Below are positions 1 to 6,436 of a stretch of DNA of 10,063 nt, one piece after another (the stretch's first letter is position 1; every line of letters begins with the position of its first letter). The notes below the pieces were generated by a model. It saw only the letters and a list, made by a program, of their open reading frames with translations. It was not told where the DNA came from and searched no databases. The DNA comes from Chloroflexota bacterium. Lineage in GTDB: Bacteria; Chloroflexota; Dehalococcoidia; SM23-28-2; RBG-16-64-32. Position numbers and translations under genes: made by a program. The stretch spans positions 1 through 10,063 of the forward strand of contig VBJT01000146.1 in assembly GCA_005880075.1 (NCBI GenBank), written 5' to 3'.

Positions 1-891
1 AACGTTCATCACATAGATATCTCGCCGGCCGCCCCGGTACCGAACGAAAGCCAGCCGCGAGCCGTCCGGAGACCATTCCGGCGAAAGGTCTGGGTTAGGG
101 TCGTTCGTCAACCTAGTTTGCCCGGTGCCATCCGCGTTGGCGAGGTAAATTTCATGGTTGTTGTCCCTGTCCGAGACGAAGGCAAGCTGGGTCCCGTCCG
201 GCGACCATGCTGGCCAGGCGTCTTCCCGCTGCACCGCGGTGACTTGCGTGAGAAAGGAGTAGTTCGTGTCCATGACGTAGATCTCGGAATCTGCAGTTCT
301 GTCCGAAACGAAAGCCAGACGCACCGAGTCCGGTGCCCACACCGGGTGCGCATCGCGTAGGGGCCTTAGCGTCAGATCGACTAGGTTCGAGCCATCGGCA
401 TTCACCACGTAGACTTCGACGTTTCTGCCAGTCGCGGACTCAAACGCGATCTGGCTTCCATCGGGCGACCACTGGGCCGCGACATCATCCCCTTCCAGAC
501 TCGTGACCCGCTTTACATCACCGCCGTCTGTTTTCATCGTAAACAGGTCGAGGTTCCCGCTTCGCCCGGATGAGACTAGGAGCTTCTGACCGTCGGGAGA
601 CCAGCCATAGGGTATGTCGAGCGCCGCGTCGTCCGTCACTCGTTTCACGCCCGAACCGTCTGCATTCATGATGTACACATCGCCCTGCCCGTCCCGCTCG
701 GAATAAAAAGCAAGTCGCTGGCCATCAGGCGACCAATATGGAAACGCGTCTGACGCGGGGTCGTTGGTCAGCCGCGTGAGGCCTGATCCGTCTGGCGCCA
801 TGACGTAGAGGTCCACGTTATCGTCCCTATCCGGCAGGTTGAAGTTGCGGTCGGAATAAAAGGCGATGCGACTACCGTCCGGAGACCAAAC
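1..891 (-). repeat. Tandem 44-residue (132-bp) propeller-blade repeats, first array
   Basis: Six complete coding repeats and one truncated repeat, each opening with a W-S/A-P-D motif. Five of the six complete units are exactly 44 residues. On the plus strand the repeat shows as a recurring block resembling tccggcgaccat, which is the complement of the WSPDG codons. The units have diverged in DNA sequence, so they are old intragenic duplications, not a recent expansion. Confidence 0.85.
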
Positions 892-1110
892 AGGCTGCGA
901 GTCCCAGGGCAACACCCGGCCGAGCTCAACGGGCTGACGATCGTTACTCGTGCGGAGCCGAATGTCATAATCGCCGGATTGCCGGGTTAGGAATATGAGC
1001 CGGTTATACAGTTTCGGTGTCGCTTGGCCGCCACCGCATCCGGCTGCCGCGCTAACAAAAGCGGCGATAACGCATATGAGGATCGCCGCCGGATGCGTGA
1101 ACCGCATCAT
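1..1110 (-). CDS. PD40/TolB-like beta-propeller lipoprotein (3' end cut off by window)
   Basis: Open for 370 codons from ATG at 1110 to the left edge, with no stop, so the C-terminus is missing. The N-terminus is a lipoprotein signal peptide: a short basic n-region (MMRFTH), a hydrophobic core, then a lipobox-like SAAAGC with the acceptor cysteine at residue 25, followed by a Gly-rich tether. The rest is beta-propeller repeats of the WSPDG...IAFxS.RDGN.EIYVMNADGS..RLT type. Six full units start at residues 74, 125, 169, 213, 257 and 301, and a seventh at 345 is cut by the edge. All are 44 residues except the first (51), which has a seven-residue insertion after its YSDR strand. The ATG overlaps the upstream lipoprotein's stop as ATGA, so the two are probably translationally coupled paralogues. 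The likely role is an envelope-anchored binding or scaffold protein; the ligand is unknown. No Tol-Pal genes are nearby, so it should not be called TolB. Confidence 0.9.
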   Translation of the reverse strand, partial: MMRFTHPAAILICVIAAFVSAAAGCGGGQATPKLYNRLIFLTRQSGDYDIRLRTSNDRQPVELGRVLPWDSQPVWSPDGSRIAFYSDRNFNLPDRDDNVDLYVMAPDGSGLTRLTNDPASDAFPYWSPDGQRLAFYSERDGQGDVYIMNADGSGVKRVTDDAALDIPYGWSPDGQKLLVSSGRSGNLDLFTMKTDGGDVKRVTSLEGDDVAAQWSPDGSQIAFESATGRNVEVYVVNADGSNLVDLTLRPLRDAHPVWAPDSVRLAFVSDRTADSEIYVMDTNYSFLTQVTAVQREDAWPAWSPDGTQLAFVSDRDNNHEIYLANADGTGQTRLTNDPNPDLSPEWSPDGSRLAFVRYRGGRRDIYVMNV

Positions 1111-3023
1111 CCGCCACCCGCGAGCAGCGGGCGCCAGGCGGGCGCATCCTCTCCACCGCCCTCATTGGCCCTCACACGCACCGCCCCGCTACCGTCCAGA
1201 TTGACTGTAAATATGCTTTTCGTCCCGCCTCGTTCTGAGACGAAGGCAAGATACTTGCCGCTGCGAGACCAGACGGGCCCAGCGTCCTTGCCATCGTCAT
1301 TGCTGACGTTCCGTAAGTCAGAACCATCTGTTCTTACGACAAAGATCTGCTGGTTTCCCGTCCTGTCCGACGAGAACGCCAGATGAGAGCCATCTGGGGA
1401 CCATGCGGGCGAACTATCGCGCCCGGGCGCGCTCGCGATAGGCGCGAGTCCAGAGCCGTCCGCTCCCACAACATAGATGTCGGCGTCCCCCGCTGCTTCC
1501 GACTCAAACGCCAAGTGCGATCCGTCCGGCGACCAGACCGGGTTCTGGTCGCGACGAGAGTTGCTTGTGACCTTCGCCAGCCCGCTTCCATCTGGGCGCA
1601 TCAGAAATATTTCGGCGTCGCCGTCACGGTCGGAGGTAAACGCCAAATGTGAGCCGTCGGGGGACCAGGCCGGCCCATAATCAGCCGCCGCGTCGTTCGT
1701 CAGGCGCCGAACGCTAGAGCCATCCGCCTTCATGGCGTAAATCTCTCGATTGCCGTCGCGCTCTGACTCAAAGGCCAGTAAATTACCGTCTGGCGACCAA
1801 ACCGGCCGGCGGTCCGCAGCCCGGTTGTTCGTCACGCGGACCTGGTTCGAGCCGTCCGCGTCCATGACATAGATCTCGCTGTTATTGTCTCGATTGGACT
1901 CGAAAGCGAGCTTGGTACCGTCGGGTGACCAGGCCGGCGAAAGGTCGGAGAACGGCCGGTCTGTCAGGCGCGTTATCAGCGAACCGTCCGCCTGCATGAC
2001 GAGTATCGACAACTTACCGTCCTGGCTTGATGAGAAGGCGATGCGGGAGCCCTCGGGGGACCAGGCCGGAGCAAAATACACCGTATCGCCATGCGTTAAT
2101 TGCGTCGGCGCGCCTCCATCCGCATCCATGGAATGGATATCCCGGCTGCCGTCTCGGTCGGAATAGAATGCGATCCGGCTGCCGTTCGGCGACCAGGCCG
2201 GGTCACCGTCGTCGGCCGGATTGTCCGTTAGCCGCTGCAAATTCGAGCCGTCCGTGTTCACCACATAAATTTCACTGTTCCCGTCTCTGTTCGAAGCGAA
2301 AGCTATCTTCTGCCCATCCGGCGACCAGTGCGGCGCGAAGTCAACCGACGGGTCTGCGATCAGCGCTTTCTGGTCGGAGCCGTCGGCATTCATAACATAG
2401 ATATCTGTGTTTCCCGCGCGGGCGGATTCGAAGGCGATTCGCGAACCGTCGGGTGACCAAGACGGAAAGCTATCGGCGCCCGGGCTATTGGTGAGCCGCC
2501 TCTGATCACTTCCGTCCGCCCGCATAATGTAGATCTCACCGTCGCCGTCTCTCGTCGAGGCGAACGCGATGGACTGACCGTCCGCGGACCAGGCTGAAAA
2601 GCCGTTCGCCGCTGGACCGTGAGTAACCCGGACTTGGTCCGTTCCGTCCGCGTTCATGGTATAGATGTCGCCCGACCCTTCGCGCTCCGATGTGAACGAC
2701 AGCCGTTTCCCATCAGGCGACCAGCTGGGGTGACTGTTTTGCGACGTCGCCTTCGCCGAAAGGTTCATGAGCTCGCCTCCGAACCGGTTCGCGGCATGGA
2801 TTTCAACCCGGCTGCTGCGCTGGGACTCGAATGCAATATCCTCGGTCACTATCGGCGACGAGGTCGGCCGTGGGGTTCCGCGGTTGTGCGCCTCACTGTC
2901 ACCGCACGCACCTCCGGCGCTCAATGCGACTACCAGAGCTACGAGGCCGAGTGCAAGGCGCAACGGGTGTGCACGCGCGAATGCGTCTGGAATGGTCTCG
3001 ACGCTCTGTAATCTCGTCTTCAA
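1107..3023 (-). CDS. PD40/TolB-like 13-unit beta-propeller lipoprotein
   Basis: 638 residues if translation begins at TTG 3023. The N-terminus is a lipoprotein signal: a basic stretch, the hydrophobic core LRLALGLVALVVAL, then SAGGAC with the acceptor cysteine at residue 40 and a Ser/Pro/Thr-rich linker to about residue 58. Residues 61-99 form a blade lacking its opening WSPDG strand. Twelve full units follow from residue 100 (eleven of 44 residues, the last of 45), and a final AWRP segment at 629 supplies the missing strand, a 'velcro' closure. That gives 13 blades, consistent with two fused six- or seven-bladed propellers. The start is uncertain. TTG 3023 has no Shine-Dalgarno of its own but overlaps the stop of a small leader ORF (TTGA). 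A second TTG at 2963 would give a compact 20-residue signal peptide. The stop overlaps the next lipoprotein (ATGA). The ligand is unknown; a surface binding or scaffold role is inferred from the fold. Confidence 0.92.
   Translation of the reverse strand: MKTRLQSVETIPDAFARAHPLRLALGLVALVVALSAGGACGDSEAHNRGTPRPTSSPIVTEDIAFESQRSSRVEIHAANRFGGELMNLSAKATSQNSHPSWSPDGKRLSFTSEREGSGDIYTMNADGTDQVRVTHGPAANGFSAWSADGQSIAFASTRDGDGEIYIMRADGSDQRRLTNSPGADSFPSWSPDGSRIAFESARAGNTDIYVMNADGSDQKALIADPSVDFAPHWSPDGQKIAFASNRDGNSEIYVVNTDGSNLQRLTDNPADDGDPAWSPNGSRIAFYSDRDGSRDIHSMDADGGAPTQLTHGDTVYFAPAWSPEGSRIAFSSSQDGKLSILVMQADGSLITRLTDRPFSDLSPAWSPDGTKLAFESNRDNNSEIYVMDADGSNQVRVTNNRAADRRPVWSPDGNLLAFESERDGNREIYAMKADGSSVRRLTNDAAADYGPAWSPDGSHLAFTSDRDGDAEIFLMRPDGSGLAKVTSNSRRDQNPVWSPDGSHLAFESEAAGDADIYVVGADGSGLAPIASAPGRDSSPAWSPDGSHLAFSSDRTGNQQIFVVRTDGSDLRNVSNDDGKDAGPVWSRSGKYLAFVSERGGTKSIFTVNLDGSGAVRVRANEGGGEDAPAWRPLLAGGG
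1140..2726 (-). repeat. Tandem 44-residue (132-bp) propeller-blade repeats, second array
   Basis: Twelve uninterrupted coding repeats covering residues 100-628 of the lipoprotein. Eleven are exactly 44 residues and the last is 45. Consensus by position: WSPDGS at the start, then a LAFxS strand, R-D-G-N near 15-18, EIYVM at about 20-24, the ADGS turn, and RLTN at about 33-36. A few units have degenerate openings (WSADG, WSPNG, WSPEG, WSRSG). The strict period suggests in-register duplication of single blades. Confidence 0.88.
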
Positions 3024-3058
3024 GGGTCGTAAAAGCTGATATGGGCATGCCCATCCAC
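3020..3058 (-). CDS. Possible 12-residue leader peptide ORF ahead of the 13-unit lipoprotein
   Basis: GTG at 3058 opens a 12-codon ORF (MDGHAHISFYDP) whose TGA stop at 3022-3020 overlaps the lipoprotein's TTG start (3023-3021) as TTGA. An AAGGAG Shine-Dalgarno sits 8 nt upstream of the GTG, the best ribosome site in this intergenic region, whereas the TTG has none. The arrangement suggests ribosomes initiate here and reinitiate on the lipoprotein. The alternative is that the same Shine-Dalgarno serves the nearby ATG at 3054, whose frame ends at 2899 and does not look like a protein. No homology can be claimed for so short a peptide. Confidence 0.3.
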   Translation of the reverse strand: MDGHAHISFYDP

Positions 3059-3066
3059 AGTCGAAT

Positions 3067-3072
3067 CTCCTT
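3067..3072 (-). promoter_or_regulatory. Shine-Dalgarno AAGGAG in the lipoprotein leader
   Basis: On the minus strand this reads AAGGAG, followed by an 8-nt spacer and a GTG (leader ORF), and by 12 nt to an ATG in another frame. It is about 43 nt from the lipoprotein's TTG, too far to serve it directly. This is the main evidence that translation enters upstream of the lipoprotein's own frame. Confidence 0.5.
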
Positions 3073-3094
3073 GCAGGCTAACTTGCGCAACACG

Positions 3095-3105
3095 TAAACT
3101 ACAAT
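3095..3105 (+). promoter_or_regulatory. Weak candidate -10 element for the ABC exporter operon
   Basis: TACAAT at 3100-3105 matches five of six bases of the sigma-70 -10 consensus, and an overlapping TAAACT lies at 3095. No convincing -35 is found 16-18 nt upstream of TACAAT; TTGCAG at 3071 would suit only the weaker TAAACT, with an 18-nt spacer. If TACAAT is used, transcription would start about 8 nt before the permease ATG at 3120, giving a nearly leaderless mRNA. This agrees with the absence of a Shine-Dalgarno before that ATG. Confidence 0.22.
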
Positions 3106-3119
3106 CCCGCAGTCCCCCG

Positions 3120-4247
3120 ATGCTACTCGTCGCGCGCAAGAACCTGTTCGCGGAGAGGACGCGCCTCGGCATCTCTGTCGGCGGTGTTGCCCTCTCTGTC
3201 TTTCTAATCGGCATCCTTCTCTCGCTTTATCGCGGCTGGAGCCAGCAAGTCGGTGGATTCGTCGAGCACGTTCCGGCTGACCTTTGGGCGACAAGCGACG
3301 GCACCACCGACTTCGTGGCCGCTGGGTCCGTCCTCCCAGACAGCCTCGGGGTTCAGCTCAAGCTGGTCCCAGAGGTCGACACCGTTAGCCCTCTCATCGT
3401 CCGCCCTATGAACGTGTACCGCGCTGGCACTCCTCGCTCGGACACCTTTGATATGCAGCTGGTTGGATACGATCCGAAGGTCGGTCTCGGCGGGCCGCTC
3501 GAGGTGGCCGAAGGCAAGAGCCCGCCCGGCCCGGGAGAAGTCGTTGTCGACATTGAAATGCACAAGCGCCACGGCGTACAGATCGGCGATAGACTCGTAA
3601 GGGGTACGAAGTCTCTCGTCGTGTCGGGCTTCTCGCGAGGAGGCGACTTCATCTACACGCAGGTAGCGTTTGCCACCATTGACACCACGATCGCGTACCT
3701 CGAACTACAGCCGAGGACCCTCCGGACCTTCTTCGTTCTGACGCTCCATGATCCGTCTCAACGAGACGTGGTGGCCAACCGGGTTGAGCTCGCGGCTCCC
3801 GGAGTACACATGGTCACCGGCAAAGAGTTCGCTGGCGAGACCAGGGACCGGATACTGAGCAACATTTTGCCGATACTGATCGTTGTGCTGATTGTTGCCT
3901 TCGTCGTCGGTCTGACGGTTGCGGGCCTCACCATATATACGGCGACCGTCGAGAAGTCGCGCGAGTATGGGATACTAAAAGCTGAGGGCTTTACAAACCC
4001 GTATCTCTACAGAGTCGTTTTCGAACAAAGCATGATCACGGGCATACTCGGATTTCTCCTCGGGGCGGGTGTGACACTGCTTCTCGCGCCGTTTGCGCAG
4101 GATACGGTGCCTCAATTTGTCGTCTGGGTGCGTTGGCAGGACATTTCCGCAATCGCGGCGGCGACTCTAGTTATGGCACTCATTGCTGCCTACATCCCAG
4201 TACGGCGCTTGAGCAATATAGATCCCGTGACGGTCTTCAAGGGATAG
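3120..4247 (+). CDS. ABC exporter permease, FtsX/MacB (DevC-like) family
   Basis: 375 residues with the typical four-helix FtsX/MacB plan. TM1 is at about 16-37, after a short basic amphipathic start (ARKNLFAERTR). A large extracytoplasmic domain of about 200 residues spans 40-245. TM2 is at about 248-273, TM3 at about 304-326 and TM4 at about 341-361. Family landmarks are the cytoplasmic REYGILKAEG segment after TM2 (281-290), which in this family faces the ATPase, and the C-terminal VRRLSNIDPVTVF. It is followed 4 nt later by its ATPase, together forming a type VII-style ABC system. Such systems extrude substrates or transmit mechanical force. No MacA/HlyD-type adaptor is encoded in the window. 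The ATG lacks a Shine-Dalgarno and lies close behind a possible -10 element. The substrate is unknown. The gene diverges from the lipoprotein genes, so the two could be functionally related. Confidence 0.92.
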   Translation: MLLVARKNLFAERTRLGISVGGVALSVFLIGILLSLYRGWSQQVGGFVEHVPADLWATSDGTTDFVAAGSVLPDSLGVQLKLVPEVDTVSPLIVRPMNVYRAGTPRSDTFDMQLVGYDPKVGLGGPLEVAEGKSPPGPGEVVVDIEMHKRHGVQIGDRLVRGTKSLVVSGFSRGGDFIYTQVAFATIDTTIAYLELQPRTLRTFFVLTLHDPSQRDVVANRVELAAPGVHMVTGKEFAGETRDRILSNILPILIVVLIVAFVVGLTVAGLTIYTATVEKSREYGILKAEGFTNPYLYRVVFEQSMITGILGFLLGAGVTLLLAPFAQDTVPQFVVWVRWQDISAIAAATLVMALIAAYIPVRRLSNIDPVTVFKG

Positions 4248-4251
4248 CCCT

Positions 4252-4953
4252 GTGCAGGGCGCGCCACCGCTGATCCTTCAGTTGGAGGGCGTCAGCAAAG
4301 TTTACCGCTCCGGCGACTTCAGCGTCACCGCCCTTGCGGACGTCACGCTTAATATTCGCGGCGGCGAGATCGTAGCCATCATGGGACCCTCTGGTTCCGG
4401 CAAGACTACGCTCCTCACAATTGCCGGCGCCCTCCTTAAACCGACACACGGACACGTACATATTTGCGGTATCGAGGTGACAAACATGGACGAGTCTCAC
4501 CTCGCTTCCATCCGGCGGCAAAAGGTCGGCTTCGTGTACCAGAGCTTCAACCTCCTCGAGGCGCTCACTGCACTTGAGAACGTCCGCGTAGTGATCCAGA
4601 ACGGCTCGCGCAACGGACGGTCGGACGCGATGGAGCGTGCGTCGCATCTCCTCGATACGTTTGGCCTCGGTCACCGCATTCATTCGCTCCCGAAGCGCCT
4701 GAGCGACGGCGAGAAGCAACGCGTGGCCATCGTGCGGGCGCTCGCCAAAGACCCGGACCTGATCCTCGCCGACGAACCCACTGCCAATCTGGACGCCAAG
4801 CGCGGTCACGAAGTGATGGAGCTCTTAGGCCAAAAAGCGTTGGAGCTGCACAAGGCCGTCGTCGTGGTTTCTCACGATAACCGCGTGCGGCAGTTTGCTC
4901 AGCGGGTCCTCTGGCTGGAGGACGGCCGCCTCAGCGACCACCCCGGAGGATAG
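4252..4953 (+). CDS. ABC exporter ATP-binding subunit, LolD/MacB/DevA-like
   Basis: 233 residues, the usual length for this family. Visible motifs: Walker A GPSGSGKT at 45-52, Q-loop glutamine at 97 (YQSFNLL), Walker B LILADEP at 170-176 with D174 and E175, D-loop NLDA at 179-182, and H-loop histidine 208 (VVSHD). The signature motif is LSDGEKQR at 150-157, where most relatives have LSGGQ. The start is GTG at 4252, supported by AAGGGA 7 nt upstream inside the end of the permease gene, and the 4-nt gap suggests coupling. The protein would dimerise on the cytoplasmic face of the permease and drive the exporter by ATP hydrolysis. It converges on the flavoprotein gene with a 12-nt gap, and I see no clear terminator there. 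Confidence 0.95.
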   Translation: MQGAPPLILQLEGVSKVYRSGDFSVTALADVTLNIRGGEIVAIMGPSGSGKTTLLTIAGALLKPTHGHVHICGIEVTNMDESHLASIRRQKVGFVYQSFNLLEALTALENVRVVIQNGSRNGRSDAMERASHLLDTFGLGHRIHSLPKRLSDGEKQRVAIVRALAKDPDLILADEPTANLDAKRGHEVMELLGQKALELHKAVVVVSHDNRVRQFAQRVLWLEDGRLSDHPGG

Positions 4954-4965
4954 CTCTCCGCCGGG

Positions 4966-6402
4966 CTAGCTTCGGGAAAAGAGGCCGTTTATGCGGCGCA
5001 GCGTTTGCAGGAAGGGCTTCTGCAGCTGTCCATAAGTCGCTTCAGCCGCGAGCTGCGCGACGCTCGTCGAGAACGTGGGATACACCTGCACGAGGTTACC
5101 GAAATCAGGCGTCAGGCGCATCTCCGTGTTCACGGCAAGTGTGAACTGCGCAATCATTTCGCCGGCTGACGGCGCCAGGATGTGTGCCCCGACGATCTTG
5201 AACTTCGAGTCCGTGATCACGATCATCCTCCCTTCCGTCGCCTCCTCCGCGCGCGCCCGGTCAGAGTGACCGAGCTCCCATTCGAAGACACGCACCTTCT
5301 CCTTCCCCAGTTTCTTTCGCGCCTCGCCGGCGGTCATTCCAACGTGGGCAAGCTCTGGGTCCGTAAAAGTGGTCCACGGGACCATTTCCGGAGCGCTCCC
5401 TGAGCCGGGGAAAAACATGTTTCGCAACGCTGTGACTGCCTCGGCGGCTGCACTATGTGTGAACAGGTACCGTCCAGCGCAATCCCCGGCGGCGTAGACC
5501 CAGGCGGCGCCGGTCCGCAGCTTGTCGTCGACCACGATGCCGCGTGGCCCTGTCTTAATCCCTACCGATTCTAGACCCAGGGTCTCGATATTCGGCATCC
5601 GCCCCGCTGCCACAAGTACCTCCGCCGCGCGCCATTCTTTCTCCTCGCCTCCCACCCGGCCACGCACCACCTTCTCGGCGCCCTCGCGACCCGCGCTTGC
5701 AAGTTCGGCGCTCAGTTGCACATCGACGCCCTCGTTACGCAGCTTTTCGACGAGAATCGCGGCTAGCACAGGTTCATCTCTCTCCAGAATTCGCCCAGCC
5801 CTCTGGAGCACGGTCGTCTTCACGCCCAGCCGGCTCATTGCCTGCGCCAACTCCACACCGATCGGCCCTCCGCCGATGATGATCAACGAGCGCGGGGCGC
5901 GCTCCAATTCGAAGACATTCTCGCTCGTTAGGTAGCCGATGTCGGCCAAGCCTTCGAGCTTTGGGGCGGCCGGGCGCGAGCCGGTACAGACGAGCGCGAA
6001 CTGAGCAGTAAGAACACGGTCACCGACTCGGATGCGGTGCTCGCCTTCGAACCCCGCGTCGCCCCACAACAAGTCGACTCCGAGTTCCGCATACTTATCC
6101 GGGTTGTCATCTGTATTTGCTATATCCTGCTGGATCGCCCCGATTCGTCGCCAAACGGAGGCGGTATCGGGCTGGATCTCCGTCGGTGCCAGGCCATACT
6201 TGTCTGCATGACGAATCGTGTGAGCAGCTTTCGCGCTGGCAAGAAGCGCTTTACTCGGCACGCAGCCCGTCCAAAGGCAGTCGCCGCCGATCCGATGGCG
6301 CTCCACTATGGCGGCCTTCACACCCATCTTCGCCGCCACCTCGCCGGCGATCATTCCCGCCGAACCGACTCCGATAATCACAACGTCGTACTTGTATCTC
6401 AC
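4966..6402 (-). CDS. Pyridine nucleotide-disulfide oxidoreductase (MerA/LpdA-like FAD flavoprotein)
   Basis: 478 residues from GTG 6402. That start is chosen because GGAGGG lies 5-6 nt upstream and the FAD-binding strand begins at once (YKYDVVIIGVGSAG). Order of domains: FAD Rossmann motif GVGSAG at 11-16, redox-active disulfide C42-LWTG-C47 followed by VPSK, second Rossmann motif GGGPIGVELA at 177-186, FAD motif VYAAGDCAG at 302-310, and a C-terminal dimerisation domain from about 340. It should pass electrons from NAD(P)H through FAD to the Cys pair. It lacks the vicinal cysteines that MerA uses to bind mercury. The His-Glu dyad of dihydrolipoamide dehydrogenase is replaced around YPTFSTS (Tyr 441). 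It is therefore neither a proven mercuric reductase nor a lipoamide dehydrogenase. Residue 200 after the second Rossmann strand is Gln, so NADH/NADPH preference is unclear. It is the last gene of the plsY-degV operon. The substrate is unknown. Confidence 0.93.
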   Translation of the reverse strand: MRYKYDVVIIGVGSAGMIAGEVAAKMGVKAAIVERHRIGGDCLWTGCVPSKALLASAKAAHTIRHADKYGLAPTEIQPDTASVWRRIGAIQQDIANTDDNPDKYAELGVDLLWGDAGFEGEHRIRVGDRVLTAQFALVCTGSRPAAPKLEGLADIGYLTSENVFELERAPRSLIIIGGGPIGVELAQAMSRLGVKTTVLQRAGRILERDEPVLAAILVEKLRNEGVDVQLSAELASAGREGAEKVVRGRVGGEEKEWRAAEVLVAAGRMPNIETLGLESVGIKTGPRGIVVDDKLRTGAAWVYAAGDCAGRYLFTHSAAAEAVTALRNMFFPGSGSAPEMVPWTTFTDPELAHVGMTAGEARKKLGKEKVRVFEWELGHSDRARAEEATEGRMIVITDSKFKIVGAHILAPSAGEMIAQFTLAVNTEMRLTPDFGNLVQVYPTFSTSVAQLAAEATYGQLQKPFLQTLRRINGLFSRS

Positions 6403-6407
6403 GCTGA

Positions 6408-6413
6408 CCCTCC
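6408..6413 (-). promoter_or_regulatory. Shine-Dalgarno GGAGGG fixing the flavoprotein start
   Basis: Reads GGAGGG on the minus strand, 5 nt before the GTG at 6402. It rules out the much longer in-frame extension to 6597, which would overlap the DegV gene and add 65 residues unlike any flavoprotein N-terminus. Confidence 0.7.
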
Positions 6414-6436
6414 AGTCTGGAACCCTCGATTCGCCG

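Noticed and set aside
1..2726. Regular repeated blocks with about 132-bp spacing, considered as CRISPR or a satellite
   Set aside because: The period is in frame and the blocks encode the WSPDG strand of propeller blades; units are diverged and there are no unique spacers of CRISPR size.
1..3023. Naming the lipoproteins TolB
   Set aside because: The repeats resemble TolB propeller repeats, but the proteins are lipoproteins, lack the TolB N-terminal domain, and no tolA/Q/R or pal genes are nearby.
2899..3294. Minus-strand frame through the lipoprotein leader, including an ATG at 3054 behind AAGGAG
   Set aside because: It ends inside the lipoprotein signal-peptide region, runs antisense into the permease, and gives an Arg-rich non-protein-like sequence. 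It is noted only as a competitor start for the Shine-Dalgarno.
4237..4809. Minus-strand open frame opposite the ABC ATPase
   Set aside because: It covers the ATPase motifs in antisense and has no domain of its own.
4950..4969. Bidirectional terminator between the converging ATPase and flavoprotein genes
   Set aside because: Only a four-base TAGC/GCTA pairing is visible and there is no T-run on either strand, which is not enough to call.
4966..6402. Mercuric reductase (merA) call and mercury-resistance operon
   Set aside because: No C-terminal vicinal cysteines, no N-terminal heavy-metal domain, and no merR, merT or merP nearby.
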